Translations under genes and position numbers: made by a program
The notes under the pieces: generated by a model
Database searches by the model: none
Seen by the model: the letters and a program-made list of their open reading frames with translations, nothing else
Told to the model about the DNA's origin: nothing
Shown here: positions 16,710 to 24,996 of the stretch, piece by piece
Numbering within the stretch: position 1 is the stretch's first letter
Layout of the letters: every line of letters begins with the position of its first letter
Assembly (NCBI RefSeq): GCF_017114915.1
Contig: NZ_JAAUOE010000005.1
Coordinates: forward strand, 1 to 64,000
Source of the DNA: Pseudomonas frederiksbergensis
Lineage (GTDB): Bacteria > Pseudomonadota > Gammaproteobacteria > Pseudomonadales > Pseudomonadaceae
DNA: 64,000 bases
Direction: 5' to 3'

Positions 16710-17515
16710 TGAAGTTGATGCTGGCTGAACCGTTCAAGAGCCTCTGGGCCGGACGCGACCCGTTCGTTGAAGTCGAGGGTCTCAAGGGCGAGGTGTACCG
16801 CGAGCTCGAAGCCCGCCGGACACTGCGAACCATCGTTGATGGCCACGGGTTCTTCGTGAAGATCCACCGGGGTATCGGCTGGGGCGAAATCTTCAAGAAC
16901 CTGCTGACCGCCAAGCTGCCGGTGCTGGGCGCGGGGCAGGAGTGGAAGGCTATTGAGCGCCTGCAAGAAGTCGGTGTGCCGACCATGACGGCCGTCGCTT
17001 ACGGCGAAAAGGGCAGCAACCCGGCGGACCAGCATTCGTTCATCGTCACTGAAGAATTGGCGCCCACCGTCAGTCTTGAAGATTTCAGCATCGACTGGAT
17101 CAAGAATCCACCCGAGCCCAAGCTCAAGCGTGCCCTGATCGCCGAAGTCGCGCGCATGACCGGCATGATGCACCGCGCCGGGGTCAACCACCGCGATTGC
17201 TACATCTGCCACTTCCTGCTGCACACCGACAAACCGGTGACAGCCGAGGATTTCAAGTTGTCGGTGATCGACCTGCACCGCGCCCAGACCCGCCCGACGA
17301 TTACCACGCGCTGGCGCAACAAGGACCTGGCGGCCCTGTATTTTTCGGCGCTGGACATCGGCCTGACCCGTCGCGACAAACTGCGTTTCCTCAAGGGTTA
17401 CTTCCAGCAGCCCCTGCGCCAGATTCTGGCTGAAGAAGCCGGGTTGCTGGCGTGGCTCGAAGGCAAGGCCAACAAACTCTATGAGCGTAAACAGCGATAT
17501 GGGGATGCGCTCTGA
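16709..17515 (+). CDS. waaP: LPS core heptose I kinase WaaP (RfaP)
   Basis: Phosphorylates the inner-core heptose. In Pseudomonas this modification is essential for outer membrane integrity and LPS export. 268 residues of protein-kinase-like fold. The ATP-binding lysine is in GFFVKIHRG (about residue 52), the catalytic loop is NHRDCYICHF (about 156-165), and the metal-binding Asp is in VIDLHR (about 190). It overlaps waaG and the next kinase gene by one base each. This is the first of a series of related kinase-fold genes here and has a complete set of catalytic residues. Confidence 0.95.
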   Translation: MKLMLAEPFKSLWAGRDPFVEVEGLKGEVYRELEARRTLRTIVDGHGFFVKIHRGIGWGEIFKNLLTAKLPVLGAGQEWKAIERLQEVGVPTMTAVAYGEKGSNPADQHSFIVTEELAPTVSLEDFSIDWIKNPPEPKLKRALIAEVARMTGMMHRAGVNHRDCYICHFLLHTDKPVTAEDFKLSVIDLHRAQTRPTITTRWRNKDLAALYFSALDIGLTRRDKLRFLKGYFQQPLRQILAEEAGLLAWLEGKANKLYERKQRYGDAL

Positions 17516-18249
17516 TGTCGGGTTGGAAACTGGAGCCGGCTTATAGCGATCTGGCAGAAGACTTCGGCAGTCTCGATGCGGTGTTTGCCCTCAAGGGCGA
17601 GCAACTGACCCGTGATCCGCTGTCCGAGGTCATTCGTGTCCAGCGCAATGGGGTCAACTATTACGTCAAGCGTTACGTCGCTGCTGGCAAAGGCCTGCGC
17701 CGCTACCTGGGCAAACCCCGGGTGAAAGCCGAGTGGCAGAACCTCAAGCGTTTCGCCAAGTGGGGCATTCCCACCGCCGAAGTGGTGGCCTGGGGGCTGG
17801 AGCGGCACGGTGCGGCGTACGCCCGTGGGGCGATGATCACCCGCGAACTGCCGCATACCGAAGACTTGTCGGCCCTGGCCAATCGGCATGATCCGAAACT
17901 GGCGGACCGCGCCTGGGTCGACACTGTCAGTCGCCAATTGGCTGGTTTCACCCGGACCATGCACGACAACCGTTTTACCCATAACGATTTGAAGTGGCGC
18001 AACCTGCTGATCGACGATGAGGCGCGGCTGTTCCTGATCGATTGCCCCAATGGCGATTTCTGGCACGGCTTCTGGCTCAAGTACCGGATCACCAAAGACC
18101 TGGCCTGCCTCGACAAGGTCGCCAAGTACCATCTGTCGGCCACCCAGCGCCTGCGCTTTTACCTGCAATACCGCCAGAGCGGCCGGCTCAATGCCGCCGA
18201 CAAAAAACGGATCCGGCACGTTGTGAGATTTTTCGAGGGACGCGAATGA
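17515..18249 (+). CDS. wapP: LPS kinase-like protein WapP
   Basis: 244 residues of the InaA/RfaP kinase superfamily, thought to phosphorylate the second heptose or another inner-core position. Kinase landmarks are present: the ATP-site lysine in YYVKRY, catalytic loop FTHNDLKWRNLL (HND in place of HRD) and metal-binding Asp in LFLIDCPNGD. It overlaps waaP by one base and the next gene by the ATGA form (18246-18249). Position after waaP matches P. aeruginosa PA5008 (wapP). The substrate is inferred from context only. Confidence 0.88.
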   Translation: MSGWKLEPAYSDLAEDFGSLDAVFALKGEQLTRDPLSEVIRVQRNGVNYYVKRYVAAGKGLRRYLGKPRVKAEWQNLKRFAKWGIPTAEVVAWGLERHGAAYARGAMITRELPHTEDLSALANRHDPKLADRAWVDTVSRQLAGFTRTMHDNRFTHNDLKWRNLLIDDEARLFLIDCPNGDFWHGFWLKYRITKDLACLDKVAKYHLSATQRLRFYLQYRQSGRLNAADKKRIRHVVRFFEGRE

Positions 18250-18998
18250 CTGATTTTCTGGCGGCTGAAGACCGTGCGCTGCTCGAGCGTCATGGCCTCG
18301 CTACCTTCGACGCGCTCTGGGCCAAGCGACTCGACGCGGTGGACGAACCCAACACCGGCCGGGGTGGCTGGAGCAGTGTGTTTCGGCTGGATCTGGAGGG
18401 TCATGGCTACTACCTCAAGCGCCAGAGCAACTACCTGATGCGCACCTGGCATTCGCCCTTTGGCGAACCGAGTTTTGCCCGTGAATTTCGCAACATCAGT
18501 CATTACCGGAAACTGGGTATTCCGGCGCTGCAGGCGGCGTTCTTCGGCGAGCGCAAGGTCGACGGCGAAGTTCGCGCGATTCTGCTGACCCGCGCGCTGG
18601 ACGGTTGGGATGACCTGGATTCGCTGCTGCAGCGCTGGTCGGACCTGAGCGCGGCACAGCACTCGGCCATTCTCAAGGCGTGTGGGCAACTGGCGCGACG
18701 CCTGCACGGGATGCGTCAGGTCCACGGTTGCTTCTACCCCAAGCACATATTTCTCCACGCCACCGGTGACGGTTATCAGGCTCAGTTGATCGATCTGGAA
18801 AAAACCCGGCCGCTGTTTTTCGGCCAGCGTGATCGGATCAAGGACCTGGAGCCGTTGCTGCGTCGGGCGCCGGAATGGAGCGAAAGTCAGGTGCGCGAAT
18901 TGTTGGCGGTTTATCTGGATCAGCCGCTGGACAGTTCGCTGGTGGACCGTTGGGAATCGCGCCTGAGCGCGCGGCGCAGTCACAAGGAGACGCGTTGA
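18246..18998 (+). CDS. wapQ: LPS kinase-like protein WapQ (InaA family)
   Basis: 250 residues, start ATG overlapping the previous stop (ATGA). The frame is open further upstream, but that part overlaps wapP. It has the kinase-fold lysine (YYLKRQ, about residue 59) and a metal-site-like LIDLEKTR near residue 182. The catalytic loop reads VHGCFYPKHIF, so the Asp of the canonical HRD is replaced by Cys. As I recall, the same HGC-YxKHIF pattern is usual in the InaA branch, so the change is a family trait rather than damage. Whether it is an active kinase is open. It is the third kinase-fold gene of the operon. Confidence 0.85.
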   Translation: MTDFLAAEDRALLERHGLATFDALWAKRLDAVDEPNTGRGGWSSVFRLDLEGHGYYLKRQSNYLMRTWHSPFGEPSFAREFRNISHYRKLGIPALQAAFFGERKVDGEVRAILLTRALDGWDDLDSLLQRWSDLSAAQHSAILKACGQLARRLHGMRQVHGCFYPKHIFLHATGDGYQAQLIDLEKTRPLFFGQRDRIKDLEPLLRRAPEWSESQVRELLAVYLDQPLDSSLVDRWESRLSARRSHKETR

Positions 18999-20449
18999 TG
19001 CGGTTGTCCGAACTGAAGAGCGCCGGCCGCAGCCCGAGCCTGCCGCTGAACATTGCGCTGGCCGATGCCGCGGGGCCTGCCGAGTTGCAGTTGCTGAGTC
19101 TGCTGCGGGTGCTGCCGGGGCAACGTTATGTGGGGGCTGGCGTCTGGCGCGGCCGGCCGGTGCTGGCCAAGTTGCTGGTCGGTGGCAAAGCGGCGCGGCA
19201 TTTTCAGCGTGAACTGGACGGTGTGCGTTTGCTCGCCGCCCAGGGACTGACCACGCCGTTGTTATTGGCTGATGGCCTGAAGGACGGCGAGGGCGGCTGG
19301 TTGTTGTTCGATTTCCTTGAAGGCGCGCAGAGCCTGGGGGATGCCTGGAAACAGGTCGAGCACTTGCCTGCGTTGGCGGATGAACAATCGGCCGTGCTGG
19401 CCGAGGCCTTGGGCGCCATTGGCCAACTGCACAGCAAGGGCCTGTGGCAGCAAGACCTGCACCTGGACAACCTGCTGCGCCATGGCGGTCAGCTGTATTT
19501 GATCGATGGTGCCGGGATCTGTGTCGAGACGGCGGGCAAGCCGCTGTCGCAACACAAAGTCCTGGAAAACCTCGGGGTGTTTTTCGCCCAGTTGCCCAAA
19601 GTGCTGGAACCCTTCACCGAAGAGTTGCTGGTGTATTACCTGTTGAGCAACGGCGAGCATGCCTTGCCGATGGAGGCGTTGCAGACGCAGATCGACAAGG
19701 TCCGTCGCTGGCGATTGAAGGACTTTCTGATCAAGGTCGGCCGCGAATGCACGCTGTTCAGCGTCCAGCGCGGGGCGTTCGGCTTGCGGGCGATTCGCCG
19801 TGAGGAAGAGGCCGCGATGCTGCCGGTGCTGGAGCAGGCCGATGCCTTGCTCGATCAGGGCCACCTGTACAAGACCGGCGGCGCGGCGAGTGTCGGCAAG
19901 GTCGACGTGGCCGGGCGCACGTTGGTGGTCAAGCGTTACAACATCAAAGGCTTTGCCCATTGGCTCAAACGCTTCTGGCGCCCGAGCCGCGCCTGGCACT
20001 CGTGGCGTGAAGGCAATCGCCTGGCGTTCCTCGGCATCGCCACGCCCAAGCCATTGGCGTTGCTGGAGAAGCGTTTTCTCTGGTTGCGCAGCCGGGCGTA
20101 CCTGGTGACCGAGTATTTACCGGGGCCGGACATCATCGAGCGCTTCGCGCCATACGTTGAGAGTGGGGATGCGCCAGAGGCCGAGCTGCAGGCCCTGGAT
20201 TATTTGTTCGCCGAGCTGATTGGCGAGCGGATCAGCCATGGCGATTTCAAGGGTCATAACCTGTTCTGGCAACAGGATCGCTGGGCACTGATCGACCTGG
20301 ATTCGATGTGTCAGCATGGCTCGCTCAGCAGCTTTGCCCCGGCCTATGCGCGGGATCGGGCGCGGTTCATGCGCAACTGGCCCGAGAGCAGTGCGCTGTA
20401 CCAAGTGATTGATCAGCGTCTTCCGAAGGATATTTCCAGCGCTGCCTGA
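18998..20449 (+). CDS. Tandem double kinase-like LPS protein (PA5006-like)
   Basis: 483 residues made of two consecutive kinase-fold halves. The first half has a catalytic loop LWQQDLHLDNLL (about 148-159) and metal site LYLIDGAG. The second half has a lysine in TLVVKRYNIKG (about 310), loop ISHGDFKGHNLF (about 410-421) and metal site ALIDLDSM. Both halves keep Asp and Asn of the catalytic loop. The ATG at 18998 overlaps the previous stop (TGATG), with AAGGAGA eight bases before it; the upstream open frame overlaps wapQ. It is last gene of the first LPS core run and matches P. aeruginosa PA5006 by position. The phosphate acceptor of each half is unknown. Confidence 0.85.
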   Translation: MRLSELKSAGRSPSLPLNIALADAAGPAELQLLSLLRVLPGQRYVGAGVWRGRPVLAKLLVGGKAARHFQRELDGVRLLAAQGLTTPLLLADGLKDGEGGWLLFDFLEGAQSLGDAWKQVEHLPALADEQSAVLAEALGAIGQLHSKGLWQQDLHLDNLLRHGGQLYLIDGAGICVETAGKPLSQHKVLENLGVFFAQLPKVLEPFTEELLVYYLLSNGEHALPMEALQTQIDKVRRWRLKDFLIKVGRECTLFSVQRGAFGLRAIRREEEAAMLPVLEQADALLDQGHLYKTGGAASVGKVDVAGRTLVVKRYNIKGFAHWLKRFWRPSRAWHSWREGNRLAFLGIATPKPLALLEKRFLWLRSRAYLVTEYLPGPDIIERFAPYVESGDAPEAELQALDYLFAELIGERISHGDFKGHNLFWQQDRWALIDLDSMCQHGSLSSFAPAYARDRARFMRNWPESSALYQVIDQRLPKDISSAA

Positions 20450-20466
20450 ATCGGGTCTTCGACCCT

Positions 20467-20486
20467 ATCGCGGGCTTGCCCGCGAT
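20467..20486. repeat. Single REP hairpin
   Basis: Perfect palindrome ATCGCGGGC-TT-GCCCGCGAT of the common Pseudomonas REP type, 18 bp after the end of the kinase run. It may stabilise or end the upstream message. A second imperfect hairpin (AGGAC-GGTTC with GAACC-GTCCT) lies at 20515-20539. Confidence 0.75.
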
Positions 20487-20617
20487 GGCACCAGATCAAT
20501 CTCCCGAGATCAGGAGGACAGGTTCTTGTGAACCGTCCTACATGATCGACAGACCCCATGAACTGTGCCCTGAATAGCCACGATGCTAGTTTGCCTGATG
20601 TTTCCGGAGGGCAGATT

Positions 20618-20953
20618 GTGACGATAAAAATGGCTATGTTGCTGAGCGCTTTCTCACTGGCGCTACCCGGCTGCGGGACCGCTGTCACGGTGCTGCAGAG
20701 AGAAGAAGCGGCCGCCCGCAGCCTCAGGAAACAAAAGACCTATTGCCAGTCCATCCCTCGTATCTACAGCGGCCTGGCTCACGACTTCTGCCTCCTGCAC
20801 GCGCCGCCCGATCCCACCGGTATTCTGGTGCCGTTCGTATTGCTGGATCTGACCCTTTCGGGTGTCTTCGACACGGTTTCCTTGCCCTATACGGTTTACC
20901 GGCAGGCTGCGGACGGCAATATCAGGATTTACTGGCGGCCGGGTCGCGGGTAA
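20618..20953 (+). CDS. YceK/YidQ-type small lipoprotein
   Basis: 111 residues starting at GTG 20618, chosen because GGAGG lies six bases upstream; the frame is open further back but without a ribosome site. Signal peptide with lipobox ALPGC near residues 15-19. The mature part has the YceK/YidQ family pattern YCQSIPRIYSGLAHDFC, LHAPP and a hydrophobic segment with DLTLSGVFDTVSLPYTVYR. Likely an outer membrane or periplasm-anchored lipoprotein of unknown function. It stands alone between the LPS kinase run and the DUF3800 gene, so it belongs to a small accessory patch. Confidence 0.85.
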   Translation: MTIKMAMLLSAFSLALPGCGTAVTVLQREEAAARSLRKQKTYCQSIPRIYSGLAHDFCLLHAPPDPTGILVPFVLLDLTLSGVFDTVSLPYTVYRQAADGNIRIYWRPGRG

Positions 20954-21039
20954 CTCTTTTGTATTCCGGCGTGTCAGTGCTACACCTAACGCAGCCGGCT
21001 AAAAAAGCAAAGGGTGAATAGCTCGTCTCGATCCCGATT

Positions 21040-21897
21040 TTGCCCTCTCAACAGTTTTTTCTTTTTGAAAACGAAGCTGAAACCAATGCTGAGGCGGAAA
21101 AGCTTTTACCTCCGCTCGGGAGATACAGCGATTTCATAATCTATGTGGATGAGAGTGGCGATCATGGGATGCAAACATTAGATCCAAACTATCCAATGTT
21201 TGTGCTGGCATTTTGTGTGTTTCATAAAAGACATTATTGCGAGAAGGTTATTCCTGCCCTTCAGAAGTTTAAATTTAATCATATGGGGCACGACCTGATC
21301 GGTCTGCATGAATTGGAAATTCGAAAGGAAAAAGGAGCGTTCTCTAGTCTGTTCACGTCGAGGCAACACAAACATGCCTTTCTCGATGAGTTGACGGGAA
21401 TCATTGAAGCCAGCAATTTCGTCCTGATCAGTTGTGTTATCGACAAAGCTGCCCTTCGCGAAAAACAAGGTCCTGTCCACAATCCTTATCACGTCGCACT
21501 CGGCTTCTGTCTGGAAACGCTTTATGAGTATTTACAGGAAAAGAATCAACAGCGCGTTTTGACTCATGTGATTGTCGAACGCCGGGGGAAGCGGGAGGAT
21601 AACGAGCTTGAGCTGGAGTTTCGTCGCATGTGCGATGGTGCGAACCGATTGGGCATTCAGTTGCCGTTCGATATCGTCTTTGCAACCAAGCAAGTGAATT
21701 CTACGGGGTTACAGCTAGCGGATCTTGTTGCAAGACCCATTGGTATGAGCGTTTTGCGGTCAGGGCAAGAAAATCGTGCCTTTGACGTACTCAAGCGCAA
21801 GTTCTACTGCAGTGGTGGACGCCGCAATGTGGGGGAGGGTTTCGAGAACTGGGGTTTAAAGATTTTCCCTCTCTCAGAAAGCGAAAAGCCCCGGTGA
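21040..21897 (+). CDS. DUF3800 domain protein
   Basis: 285 residues with the DUF3800 hallmarks: N-terminal IIYVDESGDHG (acidic metal-like motif, about 32-42) and C-terminal GLQLADLVARPIG (about 226-238). The fold is thought to resemble RNase H and may be a nuclease, but no role is proven. Members often occur singly in mobile or defence-type accessory DNA. The only in-frame start before the motif is TTG at 21040; the ribosome site is poor, so expression may be low. The gene is clearly AT-richer than its neighbours and breaks the LPS locus, which suggests horizontal acquisition. Confidence 0.85.
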   Translation: MPSQQFFLFENEAETNAEAEKLLPPLGRYSDFIIYVDESGDHGMQTLDPNYPMFVLAFCVFHKRHYCEKVIPALQKFKFNHMGHDLIGLHELEIRKEKGAFSSLFTSRQHKHAFLDELTGIIEASNFVLISCVIDKAALREKQGPVHNPYHVALGFCLETLYEYLQEKNQQRVLTHVIVERRGKREDNELELEFRRMCDGANRLGIQLPFDIVFATKQVNSTGLQLADLVARPIGMSVLRSGQENRAFDVLKRKFYCSGGRRNVGEGFENWGLKIFPLSESEKPR

Positions 21898-21906
21898 AAC
21901 TCACCG
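21885..21906 (-). terminator. Minus-strand terminator-like hairpin overlapping the DUF3800 stop
   Basis: Read on the minus strand, GCCTCGGTGA-GTT-TCACCGGGGC followed by TTTT. The stem has about nine pairs with one G-T. It points against the DUF3800 gene, yet no minus-strand gene lies upstream of it here. It may be a leftover from rearrangement or a generic hairpin at the gene end. Confidence 0.45.
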
Positions 21907-22026
21907 AGGCCACAACGCCGACCGGGATCCCCCAGTCCATTTGCGCAGGAGTCTATGTCGAGGTCCTTGATCTGTCAACGCGCCAGCCTGCCACTTCCCG
22001 CTAGAGGCTTGCCGCCGCTTTTAAGC

Positions 22027-22096
22027 TATAATCCCGCCCTTTAGCTGTCTCTCGCCCCTTGCGAGGGCACATTAATTTTTGAGGCGCGTTGCGCCT
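22027..22096 (+). promoter_or_regulatory. Promoter -10 and structured leader of wapO
   Basis: A consensus -10 box TATAAT at 22027-22032 with no good -35 box. The transcript would have a leader of about 85 nt with two hairpins: CTCGC/GCGAG around CCCTT near 22051-22065, followed by TTAATTTTT, and AGGCGC-GTT-GCGCCT at 22082-22096 just before the ribosome site AAAGAGG. Confidence 0.5.
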
Positions 22097-22124
22097 GCAT
22101 GCAGACTAAAGAGGCTAGACCCCT

Positions 22125-23882
22125 GTGGCATTGACGATTCTTGGCCTGTCCGGCGCCCTTAGCCATGATCCTTCCGCAGCCCTGTATATCGACGGCAAGC
22201 TGGTCGCGGCGGCTGAAGAAGAGCGCTTCGTGCGCGATAAACACGCAAAGAACCGCATGCCTTACGAATCGGCGAAGTTCTGCCTCGAGCAGGCGGGCAT
22301 CAAGCCGTCCGACGTTGACGTGGTGGCGATTCCATTCGCACCGATCAGCCTGTTCGGCAAGGCTCGCTGGCACTACGCCAAGCGTTACTGGTACGCCCCG
22401 GACCGCGCCCTCGATGCGATCCTGATGGGCAATCGTCGCTACAAGCGCTATCGCAACAAAATTGTCTGGTGCCTCGAGCAATTGGGCTTCGATCCGAAAA
22501 AGATCAAGATCGAGCCGGTCGAGCACCACCTGGCTCACGCCTCCAGCGCCTATCACTGCTCCGGTTTCAAAGAAAAAACCGCGATCCTGGGGATCGACGG
22601 CAAGGGTGAGTACGCCACGACCTTCTTCGGTTACGGCGAAAACGGCAAGATCCACAAGATCAAGGAATTCTTCGATCCGGACTCCCTCGGCGGCCTGTAC
22701 GGCGCGATCACCGAGTTCCTCGGTTTCGAGATGCTCGACGGTGAGTTCAAGGTCATGGGCATGGCACCGTACGGCGACGCCAGCAAATACGACTTCTCGC
22801 GCCTGGCCTCGTTCGAGAACGGTGAGTTGGTGATCAATACCGACTACGCCAACGTCATCGGCCTGCGTCGTTATAAAGAGAAGGGCAAGGGTTTCTACTT
22901 CTCGCCGAAGCTGATCGAATGGCTGGGCCCCAAGCGCGAAGGCGACATCGCCGACGAGCCGTACATTCACTACGCCGCGAGCATGCAAGCGCTGTTCGAG
23001 AAACTGGCGTTGCAGATGATCGACCACTACCTGGGCGATGTGCTCAAGGAAACCGGCAAACTGGCCTTCGCCGGTGGCTGTGCGCTGAACGTCAAGCTCA
23101 ACCAGAAAATCATTGCCCGCGACGACATCAAAGAGCTGTTCGTGCAGCCAGCGTCCGGCGATGCCGGTACCGCGGTGGGTGCGGCCGCTTACGTGTCTCA
23201 TGCTCGTGGTGTACCGGTCGAGAAGATGGAGCACGTCTACCTCGGCCCGTCCTACAGCAATGAAGACGTGATCGCGGCCTGCGCCCGTCACGCCGACAAG
23301 CCAAAGTGGCGCAAGCTCGACAACATGCCGGAGCAGATCGCCAAAATCATGGTCGATGGCAACCCGGTGGCCTGGTTCCAGGGCCGCATGGAGTTCGGTC
23401 CGCGTGCCTTGGGCGGTCGTTCGATCATTGGCTGCCCGAGCGTGGCCGGCGTGGCGGACCGTATCAACCATCAGATCAAGTTCCGCGAGCGCTGGAGGCC
23501 TTTCTGCCCGTCGATGCTCGACACCGTTGCGCCGCAAATGATCAAGATCGATCACCCGGCACCGTTCATGACCTTCACCTTCGAAGTGGCTGAAGAGTGG
23601 AAAACCCGCGTGCCGGAAGTCGTCCATGAAGACGGTACCTCCCGGGCCCAGGTGCTCAAGCGCGAATACAACCCGCGCTACTACGACATGATGAAGGCGC
23701 TGGAAGTGCTGACCGGCAACGGTGTATCGCTGAACACCTCGCTCAACCGTCGTGGCGAGCCGATGATCTGCTCGCCGACCGACGCCTTGAACATGTTCTT
23801 CGGTTCCGACCTGCAGTACCTGATCATGGAAGACATTCTGGTGGTCAAAGACGGCGCGGACGCTTATGACTCGCTCGGCTGA
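22125..23882 (+). CDS. wapO: LPS core carbamoyltransferase WapO
   Basis: 585 residues of the NodU/CmcH carbamoyltransferase family, placing a carbamoyl group on the inner-core heptose (the known role of P. aeruginosa PA5005, WapO). Visible motifs: N-terminal ASKHA-like ILGLSGALSHDPSAALY, metal-site HHLAHASSAYH (about 128-138), FAGGCALNVKLNQ (about 318-330), and C-terminal RMEFGPRALGGRSI (about 422-435). The start is GTG at 22125; no other start keeps the conserved N-terminus. It is first gene of the second LPS run; wapH begins 17 bases inside its 3' end. Confidence 0.93.
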   Translation: MALTILGLSGALSHDPSAALYIDGKLVAAAEEERFVRDKHAKNRMPYESAKFCLEQAGIKPSDVDVVAIPFAPISLFGKARWHYAKRYWYAPDRALDAILMGNRRYKRYRNKIVWCLEQLGFDPKKIKIEPVEHHLAHASSAYHCSGFKEKTAILGIDGKGEYATTFFGYGENGKIHKIKEFFDPDSLGGLYGAITEFLGFEMLDGEFKVMGMAPYGDASKYDFSRLASFENGELVINTDYANVIGLRRYKEKGKGFYFSPKLIEWLGPKREGDIADEPYIHYAASMQALFEKLALQMIDHYLGDVLKETGKLAFAGGCALNVKLNQKIIARDDIKELFVQPASGDAGTAVGAAAYVSHARGVPVEKMEHVYLGPSYSNEDVIAACARHADKPKWRKLDNMPEQIAKIMVDGNPVAWFQGRMEFGPRALGGRSIIGCPSVAGVADRINHQIKFRERWRPFCPSMLDTVAPQMIKIDHPAPFMTFTFEVAEEWKTRVPEVVHEDGTSRAQVLKREYNPRYYDMMKALEVLTGNGVSLNTSLNRRGEPMICSPTDALNMFFGSDLQYLIMEDILVVKDGADAYDSLG

Positions 23883-24996
23883 ACGCCATGTGCTGCAGTT
23901 CTGTCACGGCTATGACGGGCCGTTTCTGGACTGCGCCCGGCAGTACGCCAGCCTGTTCGCGGGGACCGGTTATCGAGTGACCACGGTGTTTCTGACCGGG
24001 GCCGCAGATGCCGAAGTCGCCGCGAACTGTGCGTCCGATGAAGTGCTGTTCATGGAATACAGCTCCAAGGCCATTCGTGGCCTGAAGCTGGGCGCCATCG
24101 GCGATCTGCGCAAGATCGCCGCCTCGCGCAATTTCAGTTTCTGCATCGCTCACCGTTTCAAACCGATCTACATCGCCTTGCTCGGCACTTCGTTGCCGGT
24201 CATTGGCGTGCATCACGCGTTTGGCGATTATCAGCGCGGCAGCCGCAAACTGTTCGCGCATATTTTCCGCAAGCGCCTGAGCCTGCTCGGGGTTTCCGAT
24301 GCGGTGCGTGACGACATGCGCCGTTGCTTGCCGAAATGGCCGCAGGGGCGGATTCAGACGCTTTATAACCGTATCGATGTGCAGGCCTTGCAGACCAGTC
24401 AGGTGTCGGTCCGCGAGGCCCGGGAAACCCTGGGTCTGTCGATGGATGCCTGGATTGTCGGCAACGTCGGGCGCCTGCATCCGGACAAGGATCAGACGAC
24501 CCTGCTGCATGGTTTTGCCACGGCATTGCCGGGGTTGCCGGCCAACAGTCAGTTGGTGATCCTTGGCAGCGGTCGGCTGGAACAGGACCTCAAGGCCCTG
24601 GCGCGCGAATTGGGTATTGGCGATCGCGTGCTGTTCCTCGGCCAGGTGCCCGAGGCGCGTCGTTACTTCCGCGCTTTCGATGTGTTTGCCTTGAGTTCCG
24701 ATCACGAACCGTTCGGCATGGTATTGCTGGAGGCCATGGCCGCCGGTGTGCCGTTGCTCTCCACTGCGTGCGGTGGGGCCAGGGAAGTGGTCGAAGGCGT
24801 AGGCATTCTGTTTCCGCTGGGCGATGCCGGGCACCTGGCTCAAGGGCTGCAACATCTGGCCGCGATGGACGAGCAGCAGCGTCGCCAGTGTGCCGAGCTG
24901 ATGTTCGACCGCTTGCGTGAGCGCTTCTCCGATCGCGCGGTGCGCGATGCTTTCTGGCATTTGCCGCACGTCACCGAACTGGCACCGAGGGGCTGA
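23866..24996 (+). CDS. wapH: LPS core glycosyltransferase WapH (GT4)
   Basis: 376 residues of GT-B fold glycosyltransferase family 4. The donor-site region is EPFGMVLLEAMAAGVPLLST (about 284-303), with GNVGRLHPDKDQ (about 199-210) before it. The start ATG lies inside the wapO 3' end (17-base overlap), and the stop overlaps the next start (TGATG), so it is translationally coupled on both sides. By position it corresponds to PA5004, an outer-core glucosyltransferase; the sugar is not readable from sequence. Confidence 0.87.
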   Translation: MTRSAERHVLQFCHGYDGPFLDCARQYASLFAGTGYRVTTVFLTGAADAEVAANCASDEVLFMEYSSKAIRGLKLGAIGDLRKIAASRNFSFCIAHRFKPIYIALLGTSLPVIGVHHAFGDYQRGSRKLFAHIFRKRLSLLGVSDAVRDDMRRCLPKWPQGRIQTLYNRIDVQALQTSQVSVREARETLGLSMDAWIVGNVGRLHPDKDQTTLLHGFATALPGLPANSQLVILGSGRLEQDLKALARELGIGDRVLFLGQVPEARRYFRAFDVFALSSDHEPFGMVLLEAMAAGVPLLSTACGGAREVVEGVGILFPLGDAGHLAQGLQHLAAMDEQQRRQCAELMFDRLRERFSDRAVRDAFWHLPHVTELAPRG

